Made by a program: the position numbers and the translations under genes. A DNA stretch of 64,000 bases from Elephas maximus indicus (Eukaryota; Chordata; Mammalia; Proboscidea; Elephantidae): NCBI RefSeq assembly GCF_024166365.1, contig NC_064823.1, positions 16,610,924 to 16,674,923 of the forward strand, given 5' to 3'. Positions 35,060 through 45,433 of this stretch are shown one piece after another. A model generated the notes under the pieces. The model had not been told where the DNA came from and made no database searches. It was given only the letters and a program-made list of their open reading frames with translations. The first letter of the stretch is position 1, and the number at the start of each line of letters is the position of its first letter.

Positions 35060-35695
35060 AACGTAAACTACTCCCTCTCACCTCAGTACTCTCCTGTCTG
35101 TTTTTGGGTTCCCTAATTCGCTACAACATCTCAAAGAACTCACAAACCATATAAAGGAAATGGCTCACACAGTTGTGGGGGCTGGCAAGTCCCAAATTCG
35201 TGGGTCAGGCATAGGCTTCTCCCGAACCATGTTGCTACAGAAGCTGACGAACCCAAATGAAGAGTTCGGACCACAGGCTGCTGGCTCATAAGGCTGCAGA
35301 AGCTGGCAAATCAGGCCACACGATAGGCCACCAGCCCAAGGGGCTGTGGAGGCCAGCAAATACCAGAATCAGCAGATCAGACAGCAGTCCTCTGGGGAAA
35401 GGTGAACTGACCATGAATCGGACACAGGATCCAGATGCAGCGAGAAAGAGCCTCGCCGGTACACACATGTATCTTAGATGCAGGCCACACCCCAGGGAAA
35501 GGTGTAACTTTGCTAAGGGTGGAGCTTGAGTCATGCCCTCCTACAAGGCTGCAACCCAAGACACACATTACACCAATCCTGCCTCAACAACATGTAGAGG
35601 TCAGAATCCACAACACATAAAATGAAGGACAACCACACAAGACTAGGAAATATGGCCTAGCCAAGTTGACATATAACGCCAACAATCACAGGTTC
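35060..35695 (-). mobile_element. LTR-like element, MaLR-related (antisense)
   Basis: The right end, 'ggcctagccaagttgacata' then 'caacaatcaca', matches the end of the LTRs at 17065 and 44928. The left part ('actcacaaaccatataaagg', 'ggctcacacagttgtggggg') is different, so this is a related but distinct subfamily. Boundaries are approximate. Confidence 0.55.
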
Positions 35696-36094
35696 CAGAT
35701 ACCTTATTTGCATAGTCCCACTCAATCATTGTGTGTGAGTCACAAAGACCATGGCTAGAAGGGCCATATTAAGTAATTCATTGTACCGAATTTAGGAATC
35801 TCCTGAGATTTACTACTGGCCACTTTTCAATTTCTTTGGTTGCCCATATTAAGTACAGACATTTTAATGTCCTCATGATCTCAGCTAGTGTGCTTCCCTA
35901 AAACACTCTGAGAAGCCATGCTTCCGTAAAGGAAGAGGCCACTTAACCACCTTTCTAACAGCCCGTTTGCCTAATTCCAAGAAAGCTATGCTTTCATAGT
36001 GGCTATTTGTCCAATCAGGGGTTAGCAGAGGAAGAGTGGAGAGGCACTGGATTAAAGAGTCAGGAGACCAAATCCTTTTAAGGGCCTACAATAC

Positions 36095-36305
36095 CCTATA
36101 TATCAGTGCTCTTCAGTTGAACTTTCTGCAATGTTGGAAATGTCTTATATTTATGATGTACAATATGAAAGCCACTAGCCACATGTGGCTATTTACCACT
36201 TGGAATGTGGCTAAGGATTTTAAATATTATTGAATTTTAAATTTAATCTTTTAAATTTGACTGAATGTCAATTTAAACAGCCATATGTGGCTAGTGCCTA
36301 CTAAC
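36095..36305. mobile_element. hAT-type DNA transposon fossil
   Basis: The body contains the familiar 'agccacatgtggctattta' and 'cttggaatgtggctaagg' blocks. The outer segments ('cttcagttgaactttctg' and 'aacttgaacagcat') partly mirror each other as terminal inverted repeats. Subfamily not assigned. Confidence 0.55.
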
Positions 36306-36309
36306 TTGA

Positions 36310-36930
36310 ACAGCATAGCCCTTATGATCCAGTCCCTACTACCTCTCCATCCTCGTAACCTGCCACTCTTCCCCTTGCTTTCTCCAGGGGTGCCAGCCTC
36401 CTCTGTGGACATTCCAGGCATGCTGCTGCTGACTGTATCCTCTGCCAGAAACTCTCTTCTTCAGACTCATGAATATACACAGCTTGTTCTTCAGGTCGCC
36501 TTATCACAGAAGCCTTCCCTGACAGCGCAAAGACAGCACTCCCCTCCCTGTCACTCTCTATTGGCTGTACACTCCTCCATTTTGAATCATAGCACTTATA
36601 TGTAAAATATTTAGTTATTGTCCCCCCAACATCTCGCCCCCAGCTAGAATGCCTACAATGAAAACCATAAAACCAAACTAGTTGCCATCAAATTGATCCC
36701 GACTCATGGTAATTCCATGTGCTTCAGAGTAGAACTGCACTCCATAGGGTTTTCATGGCTGTGACCCTTCACAAGCAGACTGCCAGGCCTTTTTTCAAAG
36801 GTGCCTTTGGGTGGGTTTAAACCACCAACCCTTCAGTTAGATCAGCATTTAACTGTTTGTACTATCCAGGGACTGCTGTATAAGTAATAGGCACTATTTA
36901 TTTGTTGAGTGAATAATTAATTCTTGACTT
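36310..36930 (+). mobile_element. L2 LINE 3' end, split by SINE
   Basis: 'agaagccttccctgacag', 'catagcacttatatgtaaaa', 'agttattgtccccccaac' and, after the SINE, 'tatttgttgagtgaataatt' follow L2 3'-end order. Confidence 0.7.
36664..36882 (-). mobile_element. AfroSINE copy inserted in L2
   Basis: 'gttgccatcaaattgatccc' tail complement, middle 'cagactgccaggccttt' block, and a diverged head complement ending 'tgtactatccagggac'. Confidence 0.87.
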
Positions 36931-37759
36931 TGGATCTAAAATTCTAATTCTGAGGTTTTGTACAGGAGAAACCTACTGTGTTAATGGTATCATTATCCCT
37001 TTCAACAATTGGCATCAATATGATGATGAATAACTAAGATGATAGAGGATCTCCAGACATTGCCTTTCAATTTAGTTTATCAAAAATTTATTAATGGAGA
37101 CAGCCTAAGATGGCAGCTTAGTTACGCATACTATGCCATCCCCCTCCTGCAAAGAACCGAGAAGCCAAGTGAGACAGATACAGATGATAATCAAGAACCC
37201 AGAACTGCAAGTGGAAGGATGAAGAATTAGATTGAACACTGAAAGGAAGGAGAAACTGAATGAAAACAGACAACAAGGAGACTTACAAACCATAGGCAAT
37301 CTGCTAGCTGGACCAGTGCAGGGTGGCCACCTTGAGACAAAGTGAACAGTATTCCCAGGTGAGGAGCAGAGGAAGGCAATAGGACACAGAGATACAGTGC
37401 ACACAAATCTGAAGCAAAGCAAGGGGAGCAGAACTTGAACTGGATCTAAGGATGGAAAGTGCAGGAAAACAACCACAGAGCACAGAGGGAGCCAGAAAAT
37501 AGGGATGGAACCACTCACCAGCAGCGGTCCCAATCACTTGGGCAGGCAGTGCTCACAGGGTGAGGGATCCTTGGAGTAGTGGTTAGAGATCCCCCACCTG
37601 AATGGACTCTGGAAAGTCCCTCCCCCCTCACATTTGGTAGGGGCCAGGTCTGATCCCAGCTGCACTCTGTGGGGAGGGCCCCAGAACCCATGCCAGAGAA
37701 TGGGGTAACATGCCTCCCTCTCTTCACCCCTCCTCCACCCTTTGGTGATCAGCAGTGTG

Positions 37760-38040
37760 CTACCCTCCCTGGCCTGGTGGTCTGGCACACACTCCTGCAC
37801 CACCAGAGCAGTGACTGGAGGCTTGCATCTGCCCCACCCACCCCTGCACGGCCCTGCCCACCCAGTGATCCTCAGCACACACTCCTGTGTTGTTAGACTG
37901 GAGAATGAAGGCTTGCACCTGCCCTGCCCACAGAGAAATCCGCAGTACACACTCCCGTGCCATTGGAGCAGTAACCAGAGGCTCATGTTTGCTCCACCTA
38001 ACCACACACTGCCCTGCTCACTTGGCGATCCACACTCTCA
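37760..38040 (+). repeat. Short tandem units in L1 5'UTR
   Basis: Three imperfect units share 'cacacactcctg' or 'tacacactcccg', then 'gagcagt', then 'aggcttgca.ctgcc'. The 'acactcc' words lie at about 37789, 37879 and 37949, giving 90- and 70-bp spacing. These differ from the longer monomers at 18718-19990. Confidence 0.7.
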
Positions 38041-38857
38041 CCCTGATCACCCAACAACCAGCAGTGCTCAGACACAGTGCCCAGTCCAGAGAATGATGAG
38101 AACGCTCCCTGCACCCACACCCTATGACTGGCTGGACAGACATCACCTCATCAGCAACACTCGTCACGTTCTGATAGGTACCATCTGCACCTCTGCCAAA
38201 CGATGACAGGAGATCCTAGTGCCGTCATCCAGCATCTGCCCAGCTGCCACATCACACATCCAATACCTGAACAATTCCTGTATGTCATCTTCACTTGCAG
38301 CAAAACCCCGATACCCGACCAACTACTGAGATGCCAATTTGTGCATGCAAAGCAGGCCTACTCCATCCATCTGGGTAGCACTCCCTCACAGTGGGTATGG
38401 AGATGATCTTCCCTGACCTTCAGAGAACACACCAACTGCTTGCTCAACCCGAAAGGACCCCATGGTCCCACAAGGGCTGGACCCTTACCACCCAACATTT
38501 GTCACTCTGAATCAGGGAAAGAACCTGCTCTCCCACCTCCACTCAGTTCAGTAAGGGGAGGAATACAAACCTAAACACAGAGGACTTGCAGGTGGGTATG
38601 ACGCACCATGCCCACTAGTAAGGGGAAATCACGCCCAGCCAACAGACATCACCAGAGTCACACATAAACCTGAAAAACAAAACAACAACCACTAAAATGC
38701 TTCAAAGGAAGAAAGATAGTCTAAAGAGAAAGAGAAAAAACAAAGATCTTGATACATCAAAACAGAACAAAAAATCATCATAAAACATACATATCATTAA
38801 TAAAGCAACATATAATTATAAATTAATACCTTAATGTTTTAGAAACAAGCCAAAAAA

Positions 38858-38886
38858 CCACTGCCGTCGAGTCAGAATCCAATAAC
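38858..38886 (-). mobile_element. SINE tail fragment
   Basis: 'ccactgccgtcgagtcagaa' is the reverse AfroSINE tail cut off after about 29 bases, inside the L1. Confidence 0.55.
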
Positions 38887-38994
38887 AAATCATAGGAAGA
38901 AACAGGATAAGATGGCTCAAACAAGTAAGCAAAATAAAGGGGCAGAAAACCTTCTTGAAGAAGAAATGATAATAAAACTACCTGATAAGGAATT

Positions 38995-39162
38995 CACCCT
39001 GGTGGCACAGTGGTTAAAAGTTCAGCTGTTAAGCAAAAGGTCAGCAGTTCAAATCCACCAGCTGCTCCTTGGAAACTCTATGGGGCAGTTCTACTCTGTC
39101 CTACAGGGTCACTATGAGTTGGAATCAACTCAATGGTAATGGGTTTGGGTTTTTTTGGATAT
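38995..39162 (+). mobile_element. AfroSINE copy splitting L1 ORF1
   Basis: A clear forward copy: 'ccctggtggcacagtggtta' (A box), 'gtcagcagttcaaatccacc' (B box), 'gggtcactatgagttggaat', and 'atgggtttgggttttttt' end. Confidence 0.93.
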
Positions 39163-40389
39163 ACAGGGTTCTCAAAGAGATCAAAGAAAACACAGACAAA
39201 GCCCTAGAAGAATTCAGGAAAACTATACAAGAACAAAATGACAAATAGACAATTACAGACCATACAAAAATAGCAACTAGAAATTCAAAAGATTAACAAT
39301 AAAATATCAGAAATAGATAACTAAATGAAGTGACATAGAAGTAGAACTGAATCAACAGGAGAAAGAATCAGCAAAATGGAAGATCCCTTGATATGAATTT
39401 GAGGAACAATCAAAAAAAAGAATGAAGAAAAATGAAGAAAGCCTAAGAATTATGTGGAACACTATCAAGAGGACTAATTTACATGTAATAGGAATTCCAG
39501 AAGAGAAGGAGGGGAAAAAAAGTACAGAGAGAATTTTTCAAGATTTATTGGCAGAAAAATTCCCTATAGGAAGGACGAGAAAATTTCCATCCAAGGAGCC
39601 CAACAAACCCATATAGGATAGACTCCAAAAGAAATCCATTAAAATATATCATAATCAAACTTTCCAAAACAAAAGACAAAGCATTCTGAGAGCAACTTGT
39701 GCAAAATGAAATATCACTTACAAAGGGACATCCAAAAGACTAAGCACTGATTTCTCACCAGAAACCATGAAGGCAAGAAGGCAATGGGATGACATAAATA
39801 AAATTCTGAAAGAAAAGAATTACCAACCAAGAATCATATATCCAGCAAAACTGTCATGTTGGCGAAACTAGGACGTTCCCAGATAAACAGAAACTAAAAG
39901 AATTTGTAAAAACCAAACAAACCTCACAAGAAATATTAAAGGGAGTCCTGTAGACAGAGAATGAACAATATCACAACAACCTGAGATCAAGGCACACGAG
40001 AGCATCACCCAGACACCAACTTAGATAAAGACTCCCAAAAGCAAAATAAAGCTGCTAAACTGAAAACAGGGAACCACAGACATCAATCAATCTGTAAACA
40101 ACGACAACTTCAAAACAAAACAAAGATAAACGATGTAGTATACAGAACTTCCACATAGAGAGGAAGTAAAGGTAATATCAAGATATAAGACTGTTTACAC
40201 TTAGGAAGATAAAGGTAAATTTCAGAGTAACCACAAAGAAAATTAATAAATCTACTCACCAAAATAAAGAAGAAAAAAATTTTTAAAAATCAACAACAAA
40301 GGATATGAAAAGAAAATAAGCAAAAAGAAAGCACAGAAAATAAGCAGAAGAAACCAATATCACCACAAAAAAAAGCATAAAAAAATATC

Positions 40390-43300
40390 AGTAGTAAATT
40401 CATACTGATCAATAATTACACTGAACGTAAATCGTTTACATGCACCAGTCAAGAGACAGAGAGTGGCAGAATGGACAAAAAAAAAAAAAAAGACCCATCA
40501 ATATGTTGCCTACCAGAGACACATCTTAGACGCAAAGACATAAACAGATTAAAAATTAAAGAATAGAAAAAAATATATCAAGCAAACAGTAACCAAGAGT
40601 GAGCAAGAGTGGCAATAATAATAATCTCTGATAAAATAGACTTTAAGTCAAAATCCACTATGAGAAACAGACAAAGGCATTATATAACGATTAAAGGATC
40701 AATCCACCAAGAGGACATAACCATAATAAAAATTTACGCATCCAAAAACAGAGTTTCAAAATACATTAAACAAATTCTAACAGAATTGAAAAGAGAAACA
40801 GACAGTTGAACAACCGTAGGAGACTTTAACATACCACTTTCAATGATGGACAGAACTAGAAAGAAATTCAAGAAAGATACAGAAGATATAAATAACACAA
40901 TCAACTAACTCTGCCTGATAGACATATACAGAACACACTCCCCAAAAGCAGCACAATACACATTTTTCTCCAATGCACATGGATCATCGTCCACAATACA
41001 CCATATTTTAGGCCACAAAGCAAGCCTCAATAAACTCAAAAACATATAAATAATACCAAGCATCTTCTCTGACCACCTCACTATGAAACTAAAAGCAATA
41101 ACAGAAAGAACAAAGAAAAAAATTAAATACATGGAAACTGAGTAACACCTTCCCTAAAAACTATTGAATAATGGAAGAAATTAAAAATGAAATTTAAAAA
41201 TTCTTAGAATCAAATGAGACTGAAAACACAACATACCAAAATCTCTGGGACACACTAAAAGCATTGCTCAGAGAAGAATTTATAGCAGTAAATGCACACA
41301 GCAAAAAAGAAGAAATGGACAAAATCAATTGCTTAACCCACCAACTCAAACAAATAGAAAAAGAACAGCAAAAGAAGACCACAGATACCAGAAGAAAGGA
41401 AATAATAAAAATCAGAGCAGGAATAAATGCAACAGAAAACAAAAAACAATAGAATCAACAAGAAAAGAAGTTGGTTCTTTGAGAAGATCAATAGAATTGA
41501 CAAACCACTGGCCAAACTGACAGAGGAAAAAAATGAGAAGATGCAAATAAACAAAATAAAAAATGAGACGGGTGACATTACAACAGAACGAACTGAGATA
41601 AAAAGAATCACAACATAATATTATAAAAAATTGTACTCCAAGAAAATTTGACAACCTAGAAGAAATGGATGAATTTCTAGAAACACACTATCAATCTAAA
41701 CTAAGACAAACAGAAGTAGAAAATTTGAACAGATCCAAAACAAAAAAAGAAATTGAAGATACCATTAAAAAAAACTCCCAACAAAAAAAATCCTCAGTTG
41801 TGATGGCTTCACTGGAGAATTCTACCAAACATTCAGAGAAGAGTTGACACCAATTCTACTCAAATTATTCCAGAACATAGAAATAGCAAGAAAGGGAAAT
41901 AAACGGAATTCAAATAGGAAAGAAAGAAGTAAAATTATCCTTATTCGCAGGCGATGTGATCCTATACATACAAAATCCCAGAGACTCCACAAGAAGAGTT
42001 AATGCAATAGGAGGATTCAGCAAAGTGGCAAGGTACAAGATCAACACACAGAAAATTAGTTAAGTTCCTCTACACTAACAAGGAGTTCCTTGTTAATCAC
42101 ATCATATGCATGTGAAAGCTGGACAATGAATAAGGAAGGCCGAAGAAGAGTTGACGCCTTTGAATTGTGGTGTTGGCGAAGAATATTGAATATACCATGG
42201 ACTGCCAAAAAATCTGTCTTGGAAGAGGTGCAGCCAGAATGCTCCTTAGAGGCAAGGATGGCGACACTGTGTCTTACATACTTTGGACATGTTGTCAGGA
42301 GGAATCAGTCCCTGGAGAAGGACATCATGCTTGGCAGAGTACAGGGTCAGCGGAAAAGAGGAAGACCCTCAACGAGGTGGACTGACACAGTGGCTGCAAC
42401 AATGAGCTCAAGCATAACAACGACTGTAAGGATGGCGCAGGACCGGGCAGCGTTTCGTTCTGTTGTGCATAGGCTCGCTATGTGTTGGAGCTGACTCGAC
42501 AGCACCTAACAACAACAACACACTAACAAGGAGGACTCCAAAAAGGAAATCAAGAAAACAATAACCTCCAAAAGGATGAAATACCTAGGTATAAACCTAA
42601 CTAGGGATATAAAAGACTTATACAAGGAAAACGATAAAACACTGCTGCAAGAAACTAAAAGATCTACATAAATGGAAAAACATTCCATGCTCATGGACTG
42701 AAAGACTTAACATTATGAAAATGTCAGTACTACTCAAGACAATTTATAGATATAATGCAATCCCAATTCAAGTCCCAACAACATTTTTTAATGAAATGAA
42801 AACGCTCATCTTCAACTTTATACGGAAAGGAAGGAGGCCCTGAATAGCTGAATCAATATTGAAGAAGAAGAACAAAGTAGGAAGCCTCACACTTTTCGAT
42901 CTCAAAACTTACTACATAGCCACAGTAATAAAAACAGCCTGGTACTAGGTCAATTACAGACAAAAAGACCAATGGAATAGAATTGAGGTCCCAGAAGCAA
43001 ATCCATCCATCTACAGGCAGTTGATCTTCGATGAAGGGTCAAAGTCCATTCAACGGGGAAGAAATAGTCTCTTTTAACAAATGGTGCTGGCAAAACTGGA
43101 TATTCATATGCAGACAAATGAAACAGGATTCATACTCACACCATGCACAAAAACTAACTCAGAATGAATCAAAGACCTGAAAGTTAAATCTAAAACTATA
43201 AAGTTCCTGGAAGATAACACAGGGTCAAAACTAGGGGACCTAATTTTTGGCATAAACAGCCTTTCTAACAAAAGTAAAAATGCACGAATGACAGAAAATA

Positions 43301-43430
43301 GGTAGATAACTGAGACCTTCTAAAAATTAAATACTTATACTCATCAAAAGACTTTACCAAGAGAGTAAAAATACAAACTACAGACTGGGGAAAAATCTTT
43401 GGCAATGACATATCTGATAAGGGTCTAATG
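40390..43430 (+). pseudogene. L1 ORF2 remnant with RT-core deletion
   Basis: The endonuclease region starts near 40410. A frame at 40609-40809 reads ITIIKIYASKNRVSKYIKQ. The frame at 41665-41847 approaches the RT domain, then at about 41880 sequence jumps from the FYQ..F entry region to a block near 41940 equivalent to the FADD-type catalytic motif, here 'ttcgcaggcgatgtg' (FAGDV). Most of the RT fingers and palm are therefore missing, and the second catalytic Asp region is changed. An RTE insertion at 42086 further splits it. Confidence 0.8.
42086..42519 (+). mobile_element. RTE LINE insertion with 14-bp target duplication
   Basis: A 5'-truncated RTE copy inside L1 ORF2. The L1 word 'acactaacaaggag' is duplicated at 42072-42085 and 42520-42533. 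The insert retains an uninterrupted 134-codon frame (42090-42494) with WCWRRILNIPWTAKKS, YFGHVVRRNQSLEKDIMLG and RGRPSTRWTDTVAAT, the C-terminal region after the RT domain in BovB/RTE proteins. The tail is 'ctaacaacaacaaca'. Low decay suggests a younger copy than its neighbours. Confidence 0.95.
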
Positions 43431-43766
43431 TCTACAGCCTTGAGGGCCAACTCAGTGAATTGGCACAGCATAGCTCATAATGTTCTATATCCTAGTTTGG
43501 TGAGTAATGTCTGGGGTCTTAAAAGCTTGTGAACAGCCATTTAAGATACAATTACTGGTCTCTACTTGTATGGAGCAAAGGAAAATGAAGGAAATCAAAG
43601 GCTCAAAGAAGAAACTAGTCCATAGGACTAATAGTCCACAGGAACCACTGCCTCTTCTAACCTGAGACCAGAAGAACTAGATGGTGCCCAGCTACCACTA
43701 CCAACCGTTATGACCAGGGGCACAACAGAAGGTCCTAGGCAGAAAGGAAGAAAAATGTAGAACGAA

Positions 43767-43866
43767 ACTCAAATTCCTAAAAAAGGCCAGACCTATACTA
43801 GACCACCATAGCACTATAATCAGAGTGGTCTAGCACAGGTCTGGCCTTTTTTTGAGGAATTTGAGT
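43767..43866. repeat. Imperfect inverted repeat at L1/RTE junction
   Basis: Left arm 43767-43806 and right arm 43825-43866 are about 90% complementary: 'actcaaattcct' against 'aggaatttgagt', and 'ggccagacct' against 'aggtctggcc'. The loop is 18 nt. The left arm is L1 3'UTR ending at the RTE insertion point; the right arm precedes the RTE 5' end. Confidence 0.93.
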
Positions 43867-44496
43867 CTGATAGAGTGCTGGAACACAAGTCCCTAAGGTT
43901 GGAAGGCACTCAAAATATGAACGGGGAAAAGCTGCCTTCTCAAATTAGAGTCGACCTTTTAATGACATGGATGGAGTCAAGCCTAGGAAACTTTCATTTG
44001 CTGATGTTGCACGATTTAACACGAGAAGAAACAGCTGCAAACATCCATTAAGAATCAGAATGTGGGATTTACAAAGTATTAATCTAGGAAAATTGGAAGT
44101 CATCAAAAAACAACTGGAATGCATAAACATTGATATTCTAGGCATCAGTAAGATGAAATGGACTGGTATTGGCCATTGTGAATCAAACAATCATATTTGG
44201 TCTACTATGCAGGGAATGACAAATTGAAGAGGAATGGCATCAAGTTCATTGGCAAAAAGAACATTTCAAGATCTATCATGAAGTACAACACTGTCAGTAA
44301 TAGGATAATATCCATACACCTACAAGGAAGATCAGTTAAAATGACTATTATTCAAATTTATAGATCAACTACTAAGGTCAAGGATGAAGAAACTGAAAAC
44401 TTTACCAACTTCTGCAGTCTGAAATTGACCAAATATGCAATCAAGATGCATTGATAATTACTGGTAATTGGAATGTGAAAGTTGGAAACAAAGAAG

Positions 44497-44670
44497 GATA
44501 CCAAACCAAAAACCAAACCCAGTGCTGTCGAGTCGATTCCGACTCATAGTGACCCTATAGGACAGAGCAGAACTTCCCCATAGAGTTTCCAAGGAGTGCC
44601 TGGCGGATTCGAACTGCCAACTCTTTGGTTAGCAGTCGGAGTACTTAACCACTACACCACCAGGGTTTCC
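44497..44670 (-). mobile_element. AfroSINE copy inside RTE
   Basis: 'gtgctgtcgagtcgattccg' tail complement to 'taaccactacaccaccaggg' head complement. Flanks share 'caaagaag' (44489-44496 and 44671-44678), an 8-bp target duplication. Very little divergence, so it is young. Confidence 0.93.
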
Positions 44671-44927
44671 CAAAGAAGCACAGGTAGTTGGAAAATATGG
44701 CCTTGGTGATAGAAACAATGCCAGAGATTGCATGATAGAATTTTCCAAGACCAACTACTCCTTCATTGCAAATACCTTTTTTCAACAACATTAATGGTGA
44801 CGTGGACCTCCCAGATGGAATACACGGGAATCAAATTGACTACATCTATGGAAACAGATCATGGAAAAGCTCAATATCATCAGTCAGAACAAGGCCAGGG
44901 CCAGACCACCAACTGCTCATATGCAAA

Positions 44928-45433
44928 TGTCTTAGTCATCTAGTGCTGCCATAACAGAAATACCACAAGTGGATGACTTTAACAAAGAGAAATTTATTTC
45001 CTCACAGTAAAGTAAACTAAAAGTCCAAATTCAAGGTGTCAGCTCCAGAAGGCGGCTTTCTCTGTCAGCTCTGGAAGAAGGTCCTTGTCCTCAATCTTCC
45101 CATGGTCAAGGAGCTTCTCAGGAGCAGGGACCCTGGGTTGAAAGGACACGCTCTGCTCCTGGTGCTGCTTTCTTGGTGGTACGAGGTCCTCAACTCTCTG
45201 CTTACTTCCTTTTCATTTCTTGAGAGATAAAAGGTGGTGCAGGCCACACCCGAGGGAAACTCCCTTTACGATCAGGGAGGTGACCTGAGTAAGGGTGGTG
45301 TTACAACCCCACCCTAATCCTCTCAATATAAAATTAAAATCACAAAACGGAGGACAACCACGCAACACTGGGAATCATGGCGTAACCAAGTTGATACACA
45401 CATTTTTGGGGGAAAATAATTCAATCCACGACA
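44928..45433 (-). mobile_element. MaLR-type solo LTR inside RTE
   Basis: This 506-bp element has TG...CA ends, 'tgtcttagtcatctagtgct' to 'ttcaatccacgaca', and is a close relative of the LTR at 17065-17572. Flanks 'gcaaa' and 'ggaag' are a plausible decayed 5-bp duplication. RTE sequence resumes at 'aagttcaagttgac'. Confidence 0.85.

Noticed and set aside
37534..38007. 157-codon minus-strand open frame in GC-rich DNA
   Set aside because: It lies antisense to the L1 5'UTR tandem units; repeated composition, not coding signal, keeps it open.
42090..42494. 134-codon frame as a host gene
   Set aside because: It matches the C-terminal part of the RTE protein and lies inside an insertion with target duplications.
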